From: Aquicella siphonis
GTDB taxonomy: Bacteria > Pseudomonadota > Gammaproteobacteria > DSM-16500
DNA length: 64,000 nucleotides
Reading direction: 5' to 3'
Assembly (NCBI RefSeq): GCF_902459485.1
Contig: NZ_LR699119.1
Location: 62,001 to 126,000 of the forward strand
Part shown: positions 1 through 8,574 of the stretch, in pieces
Layout of the letters: every line of letters begins with the position of its first letter
Numbering within the stretch: position 1 is the first letter of the stretch
Made by a program: the position numbers and the translations under genes
Notes under the pieces: generated by a model
The model's database searches: none
Seen by the model: the letters and a program-made list of their open reading frames with translations, nothing else
What the model was told of the DNA's origin: nothing

Positions 1-379
1 TGACGGTTGCGTCCATGATATGGCCGCCGTAAACGGAATAATCCTTAGATCCCAGAGCGGCATGAATATGAAGAAAAGGGTTGTTTTCAAAGAACGAGAT
101 GTTGCCGTTGAGCGAAATCAGTTCATACATGCCGGTGAATAATCGGGTCTGATATTGCTTTGTATCCAGATTATAATATGCCACGGTGATATCAGACAGG
201 CCGCCCAATCCGTTCAACGCGGCGGACTGAAGCCGTGCCTCCCTGGCGAAGCGCAGCAGGCTTTCAAATAAATTCTCGCCTTGTTTCAGCACCAGAATCA
301 GGGGTTCTTTCGTGTTTGCGGCTTGATGGCCTGAATGTGAATCGGCTGCGACAGGGTAAGCGGACGTGGCGGCAGTCAT
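1..379 (-). CDS. PPC/DUF296 domain protein (3' end cut by window edge)
   Basis: The reverse strand is open from an ATG at 379 to the window edge, giving 126 residues. The reading LNGLGGLSDITVAYYN, then MYELISLNGNIS, then FLHIHAALG and VYGGHIM matches the PPC (plants and prokaryotes conserved, DUF296) fold, including the His-x-His and Gly-Gly-His positions found in bacterial members. The start is supported by an AGGAG seven bases upstream of the ATG. The first 20 or so residues are polar and not part of the domain. Bacterial members are poorly characterised, and some are proposed to bind DNA or metal; I cannot assign a role. It is divergent from the macro-domain gene, and the roughly 230-bp gap must hold both promoters. 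The C-terminus lies outside the window. Confidence 0.8.
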   Translation of the reverse strand, partial: MTAATSAYPVAADSHSGHQAANTKEPLILVLKQGENLFESLLRFAREARLQSAALNGLGGLSDITVAYYNLDTKQYQTRLFTGMYELISLNGNISFFENNPFLHIHAALGSKDYSVYGGHIMDATV

Positions 380-611
380 GGCAGTGCTCCTGATATATAT
401 ATTGTGAAAAGTTATAATCCGGCCGGTTTGCGGCCAATAAAAAATCCGTTTAACGTCAAAATGTTCAACGCGGGTCGCCGCGGCTGCATGCACGGCCGCG
501 CCAGGGTCCGGTTTCCCAATCCATGACAAGCCGGAAAATTTGTGCGATCTTATGCTATGGTTGTCTTCAATGCCAGACTCTCGTCAGAATGAAAAATAAA
601 ATGGGTTAAGT

Positions 612-1136
612 ATGACCAAAAATAAGATTCAGCTAGTGAAAGGTGATATCACCGCACTGGAAGTGGATGCCATCGTTAATGCAGCCAACAGCACTTTGCT
701 GGGCGGCGGGGGGGTGGACGGTGCTATACACCGCGCTGCGGGCCCTGAATTGCAGGCAGAATGCGCGGCGTTAGGAGGATGCCCGACCGGGCAGGCAAAA
801 ATTACCAGGGGACATAAGCTTCCCGCAAAATATATCATTCATGCCGTTGGGCCGGTATGGCGCGGCGGAGCAAAAGGCGAACATAAATTATTGGCGTCGT
901 GTTATGCTTCCAGCCTGAAACTGGCCCAGGAGCACCAGGTAAAAAGCATTGCCTTTCCTGCCATCAGCTGCGGTATTTACGGCTTTCCCGCCTCCCAGGC
1001 GGCGATGATCGCCGTCAAGGAAACCACGCAGTTTCTGGAGCTGCATCCGGAAGTCGAACAAGTGTTGTTTGTCTGCTTTGACGAAGCCATCTATGAAGCT
1101 TATCAACAGGCGCTGGAAGCACTGGGAAACGTATAA
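612..1136 (+). CDS. Macro domain protein, probable O-acetyl-ADP-ribose deacetylase
   Basis: This 174-residue protein is a single macro domain. It opens with a beta-strand and the signature [20 protein letters not shown] followed by [10 protein letters not shown], and later has the phosphate-loop segment [12 protein letters not shown]. These are the ADP-ribose-binding elements of the MacroD/YmdB class, which hydrolyse O-acetyl-ADP-ribose and remove mono-ADP-ribose from acidic residues. The length is normal for a stand-alone bacterial member. No good Shine-Dalgarno sequence is visible before the ATG. The next gene begins two bases after the stop, so the two are almost certainly co-transcribed. 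The catalytic class is inferred from motif similarity; the substrate in this organism is unknown. Confidence 0.9.
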   Translation: MTKNKIQLVKGDITALEVDAIVNAANSTLLGGGGVDGAIHRAAGPELQAECAALGGCPTGQAKITRGHKLPAKYIIHAVGPVWRGGAKGEHKLLASCYASSLKLAQEHQVKSIAFPAISCGIYGFPASQAAMIAVKETTQFLELHPEVEQVLFVCFDEAIYEAYQQALEALGNV

Positions 1137-1138
1137 TC

Positions 1139-2521
1139 ATGAACAACTTGTTTCACGTCATCAAAGATCCTGTGCATGGCACCATGCAATTCACTTCCAT
1201 CGAAGATGCCTGGGTGAAGCCATTCATAGACAGTCCCAATTTTCAGCGCCTGCGGCATATCAAACAGCTGGGAATGGGGGATTTCATTTTTCCCGGGGCC
1301 GTGCATACCCGTTTCAACCATTGCCTGGGTTGCAGCTATGTCGCGAGCCAGATCGCGCACAAGATCGGCCTCGCGGATGAAGAGCGGCAACTGGTGATGA
1401 TTGCATGCCTGCTGCATGATATCGGGCATGGGCCTTTTTCACATGCTTTCGAAGGTGTTTTTCATGAAAAGCTGATCAGACACGAAGACTGGACGCCATT
1501 TTTTCTCGCGGATTACGGCACCAAGGAGTTTTTCCAGCATTATAACCGGCAAAATCCCCGCTACCATCTTACCGAAGACAAGTTTCGCGTCATCGCCGAA
1601 ATGATCATGCATACCCCCTCGACCAAAAATGTATTGGCGGACATTGTTTCTTCGCAGATGGATTCGGACCGTCTTGATTATCTGTTGCGCGACAGTCATT
1701 TTTGCGGCGTAAAATATGGCGAGTTTGATTTTCGCTGGATGCTGCACTGCATGGCGATAGTCGAGTCCGGCGACGGTGAGCGGCTGGGCATCACTCATAA
1801 AGGCATTGGCGCGGTGGAGCATTATCTGATGGCGCGGCGCCTGATGACCCGCAACATCTATCATTCCCAGAAAAAACTTGCGCTGGAATCCCTGTTGGTG
1901 CAGCTGCTGGCGAATCTGGCTGAAAATCTTGAATATCATGGGGCTTACGCGGACATCCGGCATACCCGTCTGGGAAAATTTCTTATCGCGGCCAATCGTT
2001 TCAATCAGTCGGTGGAGAATTCACGTAACGCGGATGCTTTCAAACGCGAATTTATCGAACAAAATTACCCTTCCTATAAGGAGTTGTGTGATTACGATGT
2101 GTTTGCGCTTATCAAGCAGCTCGCGGAAGTGAACGATGGCAGTTCCTGTTGTGAAATCGCGGTACGCTTGCAGCGCAGGGAGATGCCAAAGATTGTGATG
2201 TTGAATCATGCCGAACTGCCCGCCATTGAAAATGAATTAAAGGTGTTCAAGTCAGGCCGCCGCGATGCCATGCAGGATTGGCAGCTGATGCTGATACAAA
2301 GCCCGCATCGCTCATACAGCGGCGAGGATGACCCTATTCTGGTCGTGAGCGAGCAAGGGAAAATACGTCCAATCAGTGATTATTCCTTCATGATCAAGGC
2401 CATCTCCGATCGTCTGGAACACGTGGCTTTTCTCGCGGTAGACCAAAAGATCGCCGAAGATGAGCAAATGAAGCATTTCATCAAGAAGCTGGAACTGGTT
2501 TCCAGCGAGTTCAGCCTATAA
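1139..2521 (+). CDS. HD-domain phosphohydrolase (COG1078 / SAMHD1-like)
   Basis: A 460-residue protein. The N-terminal KDPVHGTMQF and FQRLRHIKQLG segments, then HTRFNHCLG, LLHDIGHGPFSHAFE and the later SQMDSDRLDYLLRDS, give the H...HD...D metal-binding set of HD-superfamily phosphohydrolases. This family (COG1078) includes relatives of the dNTP triphosphohydrolase SAMHD1 and of bacterial dGTPases. The length is usual for the family. It lies two bases downstream of the macro-domain gene, so the pair is probably translated from one mRNA. The pairing suggests nucleotide or ADP-ribose metabolism, but the actual substrate cannot be read from sequence. Confidence 0.88.
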   Translation: MNNLFHVIKDPVHGTMQFTSIEDAWVKPFIDSPNFQRLRHIKQLGMGDFIFPGAVHTRFNHCLGCSYVASQIAHKIGLADEERQLVMIACLLHDIGHGPFSHAFEGVFHEKLIRHEDWTPFFLADYGTKEFFQHYNRQNPRYHLTEDKFRVIAEMIMHTPSTKNVLADIVSSQMDSDRLDYLLRDSHFCGVKYGEFDFRWMLHCMAIVESGDGERLGITHKGIGAVEHYLMARRLMTRNIYHSQKKLALESLLVQLLANLAENLEYHGAYADIRHTRLGKFLIAANRFNQSVENSRNADAFKREFIEQNYPSYKELCDYDVFALIKQLAEVNDGSSCCEIAVRLQRREMPKIVMLNHAELPAIENELKVFKSGRRDAMQDWQLMLIQSPHRSYSGEDDPILVVSEQGKIRPISDYSFMIKAISDRLEHVAFLAVDQKIAEDEQMKHFIKKLELVSSEFSL

Positions 2522-2558
2522 TTTATTGTCAACATTATAAAATAAGGGGAGTTTCGCT

Positions 2559-3668
2559 GTGTTACGCAATAATCGCAATAATATAAATCCGGAATATGAC
2601 TTTAATATCGATGACACCCGGTTTGATTATCTTCGTGAATATCCATTTCTGGATTTTGATGAAAACTTTGATTCGTTACCCGATTTTTTTCCGGCATATG
2701 AGCTCGATGACGGAGCCAGCGAAAGAAAGGAATATTTTCAGTTTGGCGAAGATCCCGCCTTGCAGAGATCAGGAAGCGGAGTTTTACCGCCGCAGCCTGG
2801 CACGGTTTCTGCCAGTTTTGCCGGTGACTCGTACGCGCTTGATGGTTCAATTGAACAAGACTCTCTTTTCTCCGAATTATTCGAGTCCATGCCGGTGGCA
2901 GCGTCAAGCCTGAATGGACCGGATTCCGGTTCGCCGGAGGATTTCATGGCCGCTATCCTTGGCGATATCAACCATGTTTCTTCACCGGCTACACCCAACC
3001 CGGCGCCCTCCCCATTGGCTGCATACAGATTATCTGGAGAAGAAACAGCGCGGACGGCGGTTCCTGACGCACGGCGAGTACCGGATTCTGTTCCAGGGCC
3101 TGAACGGTTGTTTGATGATGCCGCGCCTTTACCTGCTTCAAAAAAGCGTCGTAAGAATCACGATACACTAAAGGCGAAAGTGGAAGTGGATGGAAAAGTC
3201 ATCACACTTGATGCATTTTGCCGTCGAAATTATGTTTTTGCCGGAACGGACAATCCGGTTTCTTCCGCCAGCCTGAGAAGCGCGCAATTCAATCCGGATG
3301 GGACTGTTCTTGTGAATGGCCGGAAAATCACGTGGGTCAGGAGGTCGCGAACTTCATCGCACACCCCTAAAAGAACACATGATGATTTTCTCGACCAGGC
3401 GGTTGATTCTCACAAGCCCAAGTCATCCTCGTCTTCTCCCGCAAAGCGCCGGCAGAAAGTCAGTTCGGGTCTGAGTTTTCATTCTTCTTCTCCTGCTCCT
3501 GCGCCTTCCGAGCCGGCGTCCGTCGAGGCTGAGCGTCCGCGTCCGGCTGTGTCACCCTCTCTTTATCAAACCGGATTGACCCTCCTTGTCCCGCGCCCTG
3601 CGATGACCGACCAGGAGCGAGAACCGGCAATTGAAAGACAAAACGGGCCAGGAACCAGGCTGGTTTAA
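2559..3668 (+). CDS. Unrecognised Ser/Pro-rich protein with basic clusters; effector candidate
   Basis: I do not recognise this 369-residue protein. It starts at a GTG preceded by AAGGGGAG. The first 60 residues are rich in Asn, Asp and Phe/Tyr; the middle is low-complexity Ser/Pro/Ala. A compact stretch at about residues 210-265 (VDGKVITLDAFCRRNYVFAG through NGRKITWVRR) is the only part that looks folded. Two basic clusters, SKKRRKNH near residue 200 and PAKRRQK near residue 310, resemble eukaryotic nuclear localisation signals. The C-terminus contains an acidic run (DQEREPAIE) of the E-block kind seen in Dot/Icm substrates. No membrane segment or signal peptide. Coding is supported by length, ribosome site and position 37 bp after the HD gene. 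An effector role is only inference. Confidence 0.6.
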   Translation: MLRNNRNNINPEYDFNIDDTRFDYLREYPFLDFDENFDSLPDFFPAYELDDGASERKEYFQFGEDPALQRSGSGVLPPQPGTVSASFAGDSYALDGSIEQDSLFSELFESMPVAASSLNGPDSGSPEDFMAAILGDINHVSSPATPNPAPSPLAAYRLSGEETARTAVPDARRVPDSVPGPERLFDDAAPLPASKKRRKNHDTLKAKVEVDGKVITLDAFCRRNYVFAGTDNPVSSASLRSAQFNPDGTVLVNGRKITWVRRSRTSSHTPKRTHDDFLDQAVDSHKPKSSSSSPAKRRQKVSSGLSFHSSSPAPAPSEPASVEAERPRPAVSPSLYQTGLTLLVPRPAMTDQEREPAIERQNGPGTRLV

Positions 3669-3710
3669 TGACAGCTGTATGACAAGCTTTTTACCTATTC
3701 TCACTGTCGT

Positions 3711-3716
3711 TATAAT
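3711..3716 (+). promoter_or_regulatory. Candidate -10 box upstream of glmU
   Basis: A perfect TATAAT sits 36 bp before the glmU start codon. The -35 region at the right distance (TTTTTA, 3688-3693) is weak, so the promoter call rests mainly on the -10 box and its position. Confidence 0.45.
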
Positions 3717-3752
3717 GATGAACCATTGCGAGTTTAATAAGGCCTGTTACTC

Positions 3753-5126
3753 ATGACTATTCAAGTCGTCATTCTGGCTGCCGGACAAGGCAAGCGCATG
3801 CATTCCAGTTTACCCAAGGTGATGCATGCGCTGGCCGGCAAGCCGCTGTTAAAACATGTAATTGATACCGCGCTTGCTGTGGCGCCGGGGAAAAAGCCTG
3901 TCATCGTGTATGGCCATCAGGGGCAAATCCTGAGAGACCAGCTGGGAGAGCAGGACGCAAGCTGGGTGGAACAAAAGGAACAGCTGGGAACAGGCCACGC
4001 GCTGCTTCAGGCCATGCCGGCAGTGAAGGATCAGGATCGGGTCCTGGTGCTTTACGGTGACGTGCCGCTGATTTCAGTGAATACGCTGAACAAGCTGATC
4101 GCCGCGACACCCGCTCAGGGCTTGGGAATGATCACCGCGCGCTTGCCGGATCCGGCAGGATACGGCCGTATCCTGCGCGATGCCCATAACCAAATCGTGG
4201 GCATTGTGGAAGAAAAAGACGCGACCGAAACAGAGCGGGCCATCACGGAAATCAATCCGGGGATTTATTTACTGCAGGGATCACACCTTAAAAAATGGTT
4301 GCCGCGTCTGGGGAACACCAATGCCCAGGGTGAATACTATTTGACAGACGTCATAACGCTTGCTGTCAATGAGTCCATCCCTGTGCAGGCGGTGCAGCCC
4401 GCGAAAACAGAAGAAATCCTGGGTGTCAACGACCGCATTCAGCTTGCGCGTCTTGAACGCTTCTACCAGCGGGAAGCCGCTGAGAATCTGATGCGCCAGG
4501 GGGTGACCTTGCTTGATCCGGAGAGGGTGGATATACGCGGAGAAGTGCGGATTGGCCGTGACGTCGTCATTGATGTCAATGTTATCCTGGAAGGACGCGT
4601 GGTGATAGGCGACAGATGCCTGATAGGCGCGCATACCATTCTGCGCGATACCACTTTAGGGGAAAATGTGGAAATCAGGCCGCATTCATTGATAGACGGC
4701 GCGCAAATCGCGGACGAGTGCGTGATCGGACCGTTTGCGCGAGTCCGTCCCGGCACACAGCTTGGCGGCAAGGTGCATATTGGCAATTTTGTGGAGGTTA
4801 AAAAAAGCCGGATTGCGGAAGGCACCAAGATCAATCATCTGAGTTACATAGGCGACAGCAAAATCGGCCGCCAGGTCAATATCGGCGCCGGTACGATTAC
4901 CTGTAATTATGACGGCGTCAATAAACATCGGACTATCATAGGCGATAACGCATTCATCGGATCGTGTACCCAGCTTGTCGCGCCAGTCACGGTTGGTGCG
5001 CGCGCAACCATAGGAGCGGGATCTACCATCATACATGATGCGCCGCCGGATAAACTGACGCTGTCCCGCGCGCCCCAGCAAACCATCGATCACTGGCAGC
5101 GTCCTCTGCCAGAATCCCAAAAATAA
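3753..5126 (+). CDS. glmU: Bifunctional UDP-N-acetylglucosamine pyrophosphorylase / glucosamine-1-phosphate N-acetyltransferase GlmU
   Basis: The 457-residue protein has both GlmU domains at family length. The N-terminal uridylyltransferase starts with the signature LAAGQGKRMHSSLPKVMH, with LYGDVPLI further in. The C-terminal half is a left-handed beta-helix of hexapeptide repeats (VIGDRCLIGAHTIL, IGPFARVRPGTQL, NIGAGTITCNYDGVNKHRT), which forms the acetyltransferase site. GlmU makes UDP-GlcNAc from glucosamine-1-phosphate in the cytoplasm for peptidoglycan and lipopolysaccharide. glmS, two genes downstream, makes the precursor glucosamine-6-phosphate; in many relatives the two are adjacent, whereas here an unrelated coiled-coil gene separates them. 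Confidence 0.97.
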   Translation: MTIQVVILAAGQGKRMHSSLPKVMHALAGKPLLKHVIDTALAVAPGKKPVIVYGHQGQILRDQLGEQDASWVEQKEQLGTGHALLQAMPAVKDQDRVLVLYGDVPLISVNTLNKLIAATPAQGLGMITARLPDPAGYGRILRDAHNQIVGIVEEKDATETERAITEINPGIYLLQGSHLKKWLPRLGNTNAQGEYYLTDVITLAVNESIPVQAVQPAKTEEILGVNDRIQLARLERFYQREAAENLMRQGVTLLDPERVDIRGEVRIGRDVVIDVNVILEGRVVIGDRCLIGAHTILRDTTLGENVEIRPHSLIDGAQIADECVIGPFARVRPGTQLGGKVHIGNFVEVKKSRIAEGTKINHLSYIGDSKIGRQVNIGAGTITCNYDGVNKHRTIIGDNAFIGSCTQLVAPVTVGARATIGAGSTIIHDAPPDKLTLSRAPQQTIDHWQRPLPESQK

Positions 5127-5169
5127 TGAGAATGTTTATTGGACTGACACGGTTCAATGAGCATTCTCA
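5127..5169 (+). other. Long imperfect hairpin immediately after glmU
   Basis: The arms TGAGAATG (5127-5134) and CATTCTCA (5162-5169) pair exactly, and inside them TTGGAC can pair with GTTCAA through one G-U. No T-run follows, so it is not a clear intrinsic terminator; it could stabilise the 3' end of the glmU mRNA. Confidence 0.4.
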
Positions 5170-5263
5170 AAATAATCCCTACACGCGGCCAAACGCTTTT
5201 TTACCAACGCATTCAAGAGCATGGAAAACGCCGGCCACACCGTTTGATTCCCTTATCATTTGC

Positions 5264-5269
5264 TATACT
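5264..5269 (+). promoter_or_regulatory. Candidate -10 box before the coiled-coil gene
   Basis: TATACT lies 25 bp upstream of the start codon at 5295. TTGATT at 5244-5249 could be a -35 element but is only 14 bp away, so the assignment is weak. It suggests that the following gene has its own promoter rather than relying on glmU transcription. Confidence 0.35.
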
Positions 5270-5294
5270 TAAAAAATAAGTCAGTTAGCGTGGC

Positions 5295-6545
5295 ATGATT
5301 ATGGCGCTGCACAAGACAACAAATATCTCTCAACTCATTAGTGATCCGGCGGCACAACCGGCTGGCGGAGCGCAAGTCTCGCGGGAGGAAGAATATATAC
5401 GCCGGGTTTTCGAACCTCGAACGCCCGAAGATCTGGCTCTTGCATTACAAAATCCCCGATCCCCTGCTTATAGAGACATGATGAATATGCTGATTGCCGG
5501 CATGGCGATTGATTTGGTCATGTTAAAATTGATAGAACGTTATTTGCAGCATCGCATCGAGCTGGATGAAAAAGAGAGAGAAGAGCTCAAAGACAGTATC
5601 GAACGGGAAAGTCTGCGGCAAAAGGAATTTTTCGCGCGTCCGGAGCCGTTACAGGGAAAAATGCTGTTTGGGGATTTGCAGCGGTATAATTCCGATGAAA
5701 TTAAAATCATTGCGGAAAAGTGTTGGTCAGTCATTCAAGATTTGCAGGAAAAAATTGAAACCCTTGATGTGAAACTGACGCATCTTGAACGCGATGAAGT
5801 GCAAAATTTGCGGAACTGGCAGACAGGCATTCAAAAGCGGGTCCAGGCAGTGACTCAAAAACTGGAAGCCGCGAAAACACCCTTGTATGTCCGGGACGCC
5901 ATTACCAGGGAATATCGCGTGGTGAATGTGCGCAGCGAACAAGCCCAGGCTATTTTAGTCTATGCGTATTCATCACCGCCTCCGCCGTTGTTAATTCGGG
6001 AGTTGTCCAACGCGTTTACTGGGCAACTGAAGAATGCCCGGGAGCAGGAAAATGATCGGGAAACGGCGAACGACGTGAAAATGGCAGATGACAAAAAAAT
6101 CGCGGATGAAAAGAGTTATCAGCTGCCTACCATGGAAGACGCCATCACGAAACTGCCGCAAAACCAGGCTATCGCCGCGGCATTTAAAATATGCCTGGGC
6201 TGCATCAATGACATGCGCGCGCAAAAGGATTCAGGCGTGGAAGAAATCAATTGGGGTTCGGAACTGCTCAAGGAAATCAAGGGGAAAAACAAGCCTGTCA
6301 TTCTTGAAGCTGCTGTCGCGGAAGTTGAAACGGCTGCTCCTTATAAAGAGCAATATCGCATCATGGTGGAAAAAGACCAGAATACCCGGTTGAAAGCGCA
6401 ATACGAGCATAGAATGGAGCAGGAGGCGTCACTGTTGCAGCGGTGCTCGGACAGATATCAGGAGCTGGCTCATAAGCCTTTGAAACTAATGAATGAAACG
6501 GACTTGGCTGCCAACCGTCAACTCACACGGACACAAACCGGTTGA
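5295..6545 (+). CDS. Unknown coiled-coil protein between glmU and glmS
   Basis: I do not recognise this 416-residue protein. A helical N-terminal part with a hydrophobic patch (MNMLIAGMAIDLVMLKLIER) leads into charged heptad-like helices at about residues 80-200 (DLQEKIETLDVKLTHLERDE, QKRVQAVTQKLE) and again at 235-270 and 350-400. A proline run (SSPPPP) interrupts them near residue 227. There is no signal peptide. Two start codons are possible (ATG at 5295 or 5301), and no clear Shine-Dalgarno sequence precedes either. Its place between glmU and glmS is unusual. Several other large helical proteins in the window have a similar look, so an effector role is possible but unproven. Confidence 0.65.
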   Translation: MIMALHKTTNISQLISDPAAQPAGGAQVSREEEYIRRVFEPRTPEDLALALQNPRSPAYRDMMNMLIAGMAIDLVMLKLIERYLQHRIELDEKEREELKDSIERESLRQKEFFARPEPLQGKMLFGDLQRYNSDEIKIIAEKCWSVIQDLQEKIETLDVKLTHLERDEVQNLRNWQTGIQKRVQAVTQKLEAAKTPLYVRDAITREYRVVNVRSEQAQAILVYAYSSPPPPLLIRELSNAFTGQLKNAREQENDRETANDVKMADDKKIADEKSYQLPTMEDAITKLPQNQAIAAAFKICLGCINDMRAQKDSGVEEINWGSELLKEIKGKNKPVILEAAVAEVETAAPYKEQYRIMVEKDQNTRLKAQYEHRMEQEASLLQRCSDRYQELAHKPLKLMNETDLAANRQLTRTQTG

Positions 6546-6573
6546 TCAATCCGGCCGTCAGGCTGCGACGCCC

Positions 6574-6603
6574 TTCCCATCCTGGATTACCGCAAGCTAT
6601 AAT
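6574..6603 (+). promoter_or_regulatory. Candidate sigma-70 promoter for glmS
   Basis: TATAAT at 6598-6603 is preceded, after 18 bp, by TTCCCA (6574-6579, four of six consensus bases). It lies 50 bp before the glmS ATG. Confidence 0.5.
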
Positions 6604-6652
6604 GGCTGACATTTTTTCAGCTGTGCAAACCTTCATTTAAGGAACAGATTTC

Positions 6653-8491
6653 ATGTGCGGTATCGTTGGAGCGGTAGCGAAAAGGCCAATAGCCAAGCTA
6701 TTGATAGATGGTCTCAAAAAACTTGAATACAGGGGTTATGATTCGGCGGGAGTGGCTGTCATCGACGCTCACTACCAGCTTAAACGCTTGCGCGTGGCTG
6801 GCAAGGTGCGGGAGCTGGAAAGTGTCATGCATGACCATCTGTTTCAGGGACAGACCGGCATCGCCCATACCAGATGGGCAACTCACGGCGTTCCTTCCGA
6901 GAAAAACGCCCACCCCTTCGTTTCCCACGATGAATTTGCACTGGTTCATAACGGCATCATTGAAAACCATTCGGTGTTGCGTGATCAACTGCAGCGCGAT
7001 GGCTATTGTTTTCATTCTGATACGGATACGGAAGTGGTAGTCCATCTCATACATAAAAACTACAAGAAAAATCAGGATTTGCTAGCCGCTGTCCGCGCCG
7101 CTGTCATGGAATTAAAAGGTGCGTATGCGCTTGGTATTATTTCCAAACATGACCCGTCACGGTTAGTCGCGGTGCGGCAGGGAAGCCCCCTGGTCATAGG
7201 CAAATCCCAGGGTGAAAACTTTATTGCTTCCGATCCGCTGGCCCTTTTGTCAGTGACGCAGCAATTTATTTATCTCGAAGATAATGATATGGCTGATATC
7301 ACGCTGGAAGATATCAAAATCTTTAACATGGACATGCAAGAAGTCAAACGTGAGCAGCATACCTTGTCCATCAGCCATGATGCGGTCGAACGGGGTGAGT
7401 ACAGGCATTACATGAAAAAGGAAATCATGGAACAGCCGGAAGCGATTGCGTCCTGTCTCGAAGGAAGGGTGACGGATGATCATGTGTTACCCGCAATTTT
7501 TGGGCCTGGAGCAGATGCGATTTTTTCACAAGTCGAACATATCCAGCTCGTTGCTTGCGGAACCAGCTACCATGCTGCGATGGTGGCGCGATACTGGCTG
7601 GAATCACTGGCTGACATACCATGCACAGTGGAAGTGGCCAGCGAATTCCGTTACAGAAAAATTGCGCCCTCCAAAAACAGTTTGTTTGTGACCTTGTCTC
7701 AATCGGGCGAAACCGCGGATACACTGGCTGCATTGCGGCTGGCCAGGAAAATGGATTATCTCAGCACTCTTGCCATTTGTAATGTTCCGGGCAGTTCCAT
7801 GACGCGCGAAGCGGATTTGCAATTTCTGACCCGCGCCGGTGTTGAAATCGGTGTTGCTTCAACCAAGGCTTTTGTCACGCAATTAACCGCCTTGTTTTTA
7901 TTTGTGCTTGCCTTGAGACAAAAGCGGACGGCAGACACTCAGTTGGAAGTCGAGCTGGTTGCCCAGCTGCGGCGTGTTCCGGCATTAGTGGAAAAAGTGT
8001 TGCAGCAGGATGCCGCGATCGTGAACTGGGCCCGCGCGCTGATGAACAAGGAACACGCGATATTTATAGGGAGGGGCGCCTTGTATCCCGTTGCGATGGA
8101 AGGCGCGCTGAAGATGAAGGAAATTTCCTATATTCACGCGGAAGGTTATCCTTCCGGCGAGCTCAAGCACGGCCCTCTCGCTCTGGTTGACACTAACATG
8201 CCGGTGATTTCCACCGTGCCCGGCGGCGAACTGCTGGAAAAAAGTCTTTCCAATCTTCAGGAAGTACGCGCGCGCGGAGGCAAGCTTTATGTCCTGACTG
8301 ATCAAGTCCATTTGTTTGATCAGGATTCGTTTGCGGGCGCCCATATTATCGCCATGCCTTGCCTGCATGCCGCCCTGGCTCCGATTTTATACACCATACC
8401 GCTTCAACTGCTTGCTTACCATGTGGCGGTGCTAAAGGGTACGGATGTTGATCAGCCCAGAAACCTGGCTAAATCCGTCACGGTTGAATAA
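6653..8491 (+). CDS. glmS: Glutamine-fructose-6-phosphate aminotransferase (isomerizing) GlmS
   Basis: The 612-residue protein begins MCGIVGA, which exposes the catalytic N-terminal cysteine of the class II glutaminase domain after methionine removal. HTRWATHG and HNGIIENH follow as glutamine-site motifs. The C-terminal half holds two SIS sugar-isomerase domains (ACGTSYHAAMVARYW, SQSGETADTLAALRLA, SYIHAEGYPSGELKHGPLAL) and ends LAKSVTVE as in the family. It converts fructose-6-phosphate and glutamine into glucosamine-6-phosphate, the first step of the hexosamine pathway completed by GlmU upstream. AAGGAACAG before the ATG supplies the ribosome site. A glmS ribozyme is a Gram-positive feature and none is seen here. 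Confidence 0.97.
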   Translation: MCGIVGAVAKRPIAKLLIDGLKKLEYRGYDSAGVAVIDAHYQLKRLRVAGKVRELESVMHDHLFQGQTGIAHTRWATHGVPSEKNAHPFVSHDEFALVHNGIIENHSVLRDQLQRDGYCFHSDTDTEVVVHLIHKNYKKNQDLLAAVRAAVMELKGAYALGIISKHDPSRLVAVRQGSPLVIGKSQGENFIASDPLALLSVTQQFIYLEDNDMADITLEDIKIFNMDMQEVKREQHTLSISHDAVERGEYRHYMKKEIMEQPEAIASCLEGRVTDDHVLPAIFGPGADAIFSQVEHIQLVACGTSYHAAMVARYWLESLADIPCTVEVASEFRYRKIAPSKNSLFVTLSQSGETADTLAALRLARKMDYLSTLAICNVPGSSMTREADLQFLTRAGVEIGVASTKAFVTQLTALFLFVLALRQKRTADTQLEVELVAQLRRVPALVEKVLQQDAAIVNWARALMNKEHAIFIGRGALYPVAMEGALKMKEISYIHAEGYPSGELKHGPLALVDTNMPVISTVPGGELLEKSLSNLQEVRARGGKLYVLTDQVHLFDQDSFAGAHIIAMPCLHAALAPILYTIPLQLLAYHVAVLKGTDVDQPRNLAKSVTVE

Positions 8492-8517
8492 ACGCTCCCG
8501 GTCACTATCGTTAAATA

Positions 8518-8546
8518 CTTCCTTCCATATTAATTATGGAAGGAAG
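8518..8546. terminator. Perfect 11-bp stem between convergent glmS and pyrD
   Basis: CTTCCTTCCAT (8518-8528) and ATGGAAGGAAG (8536-8546) form a perfect stem with a 7-nt loop, between the stops of two convergent genes. There is no T-run on either side, so it is at best an atypical terminator. Confidence 0.45.
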
Positions 8547-8574
8547 AATCTGTGGCGGCAATCTGATGATTAAT

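Noticed and set aside
6604-6652. glmS ribozyme in the glmS leader
   Set aside because: The ribozyme is a Gram-positive element of about 150 nt; the leader here is too short and shows no matching core, while a normal promoter and ribosome site are visible.
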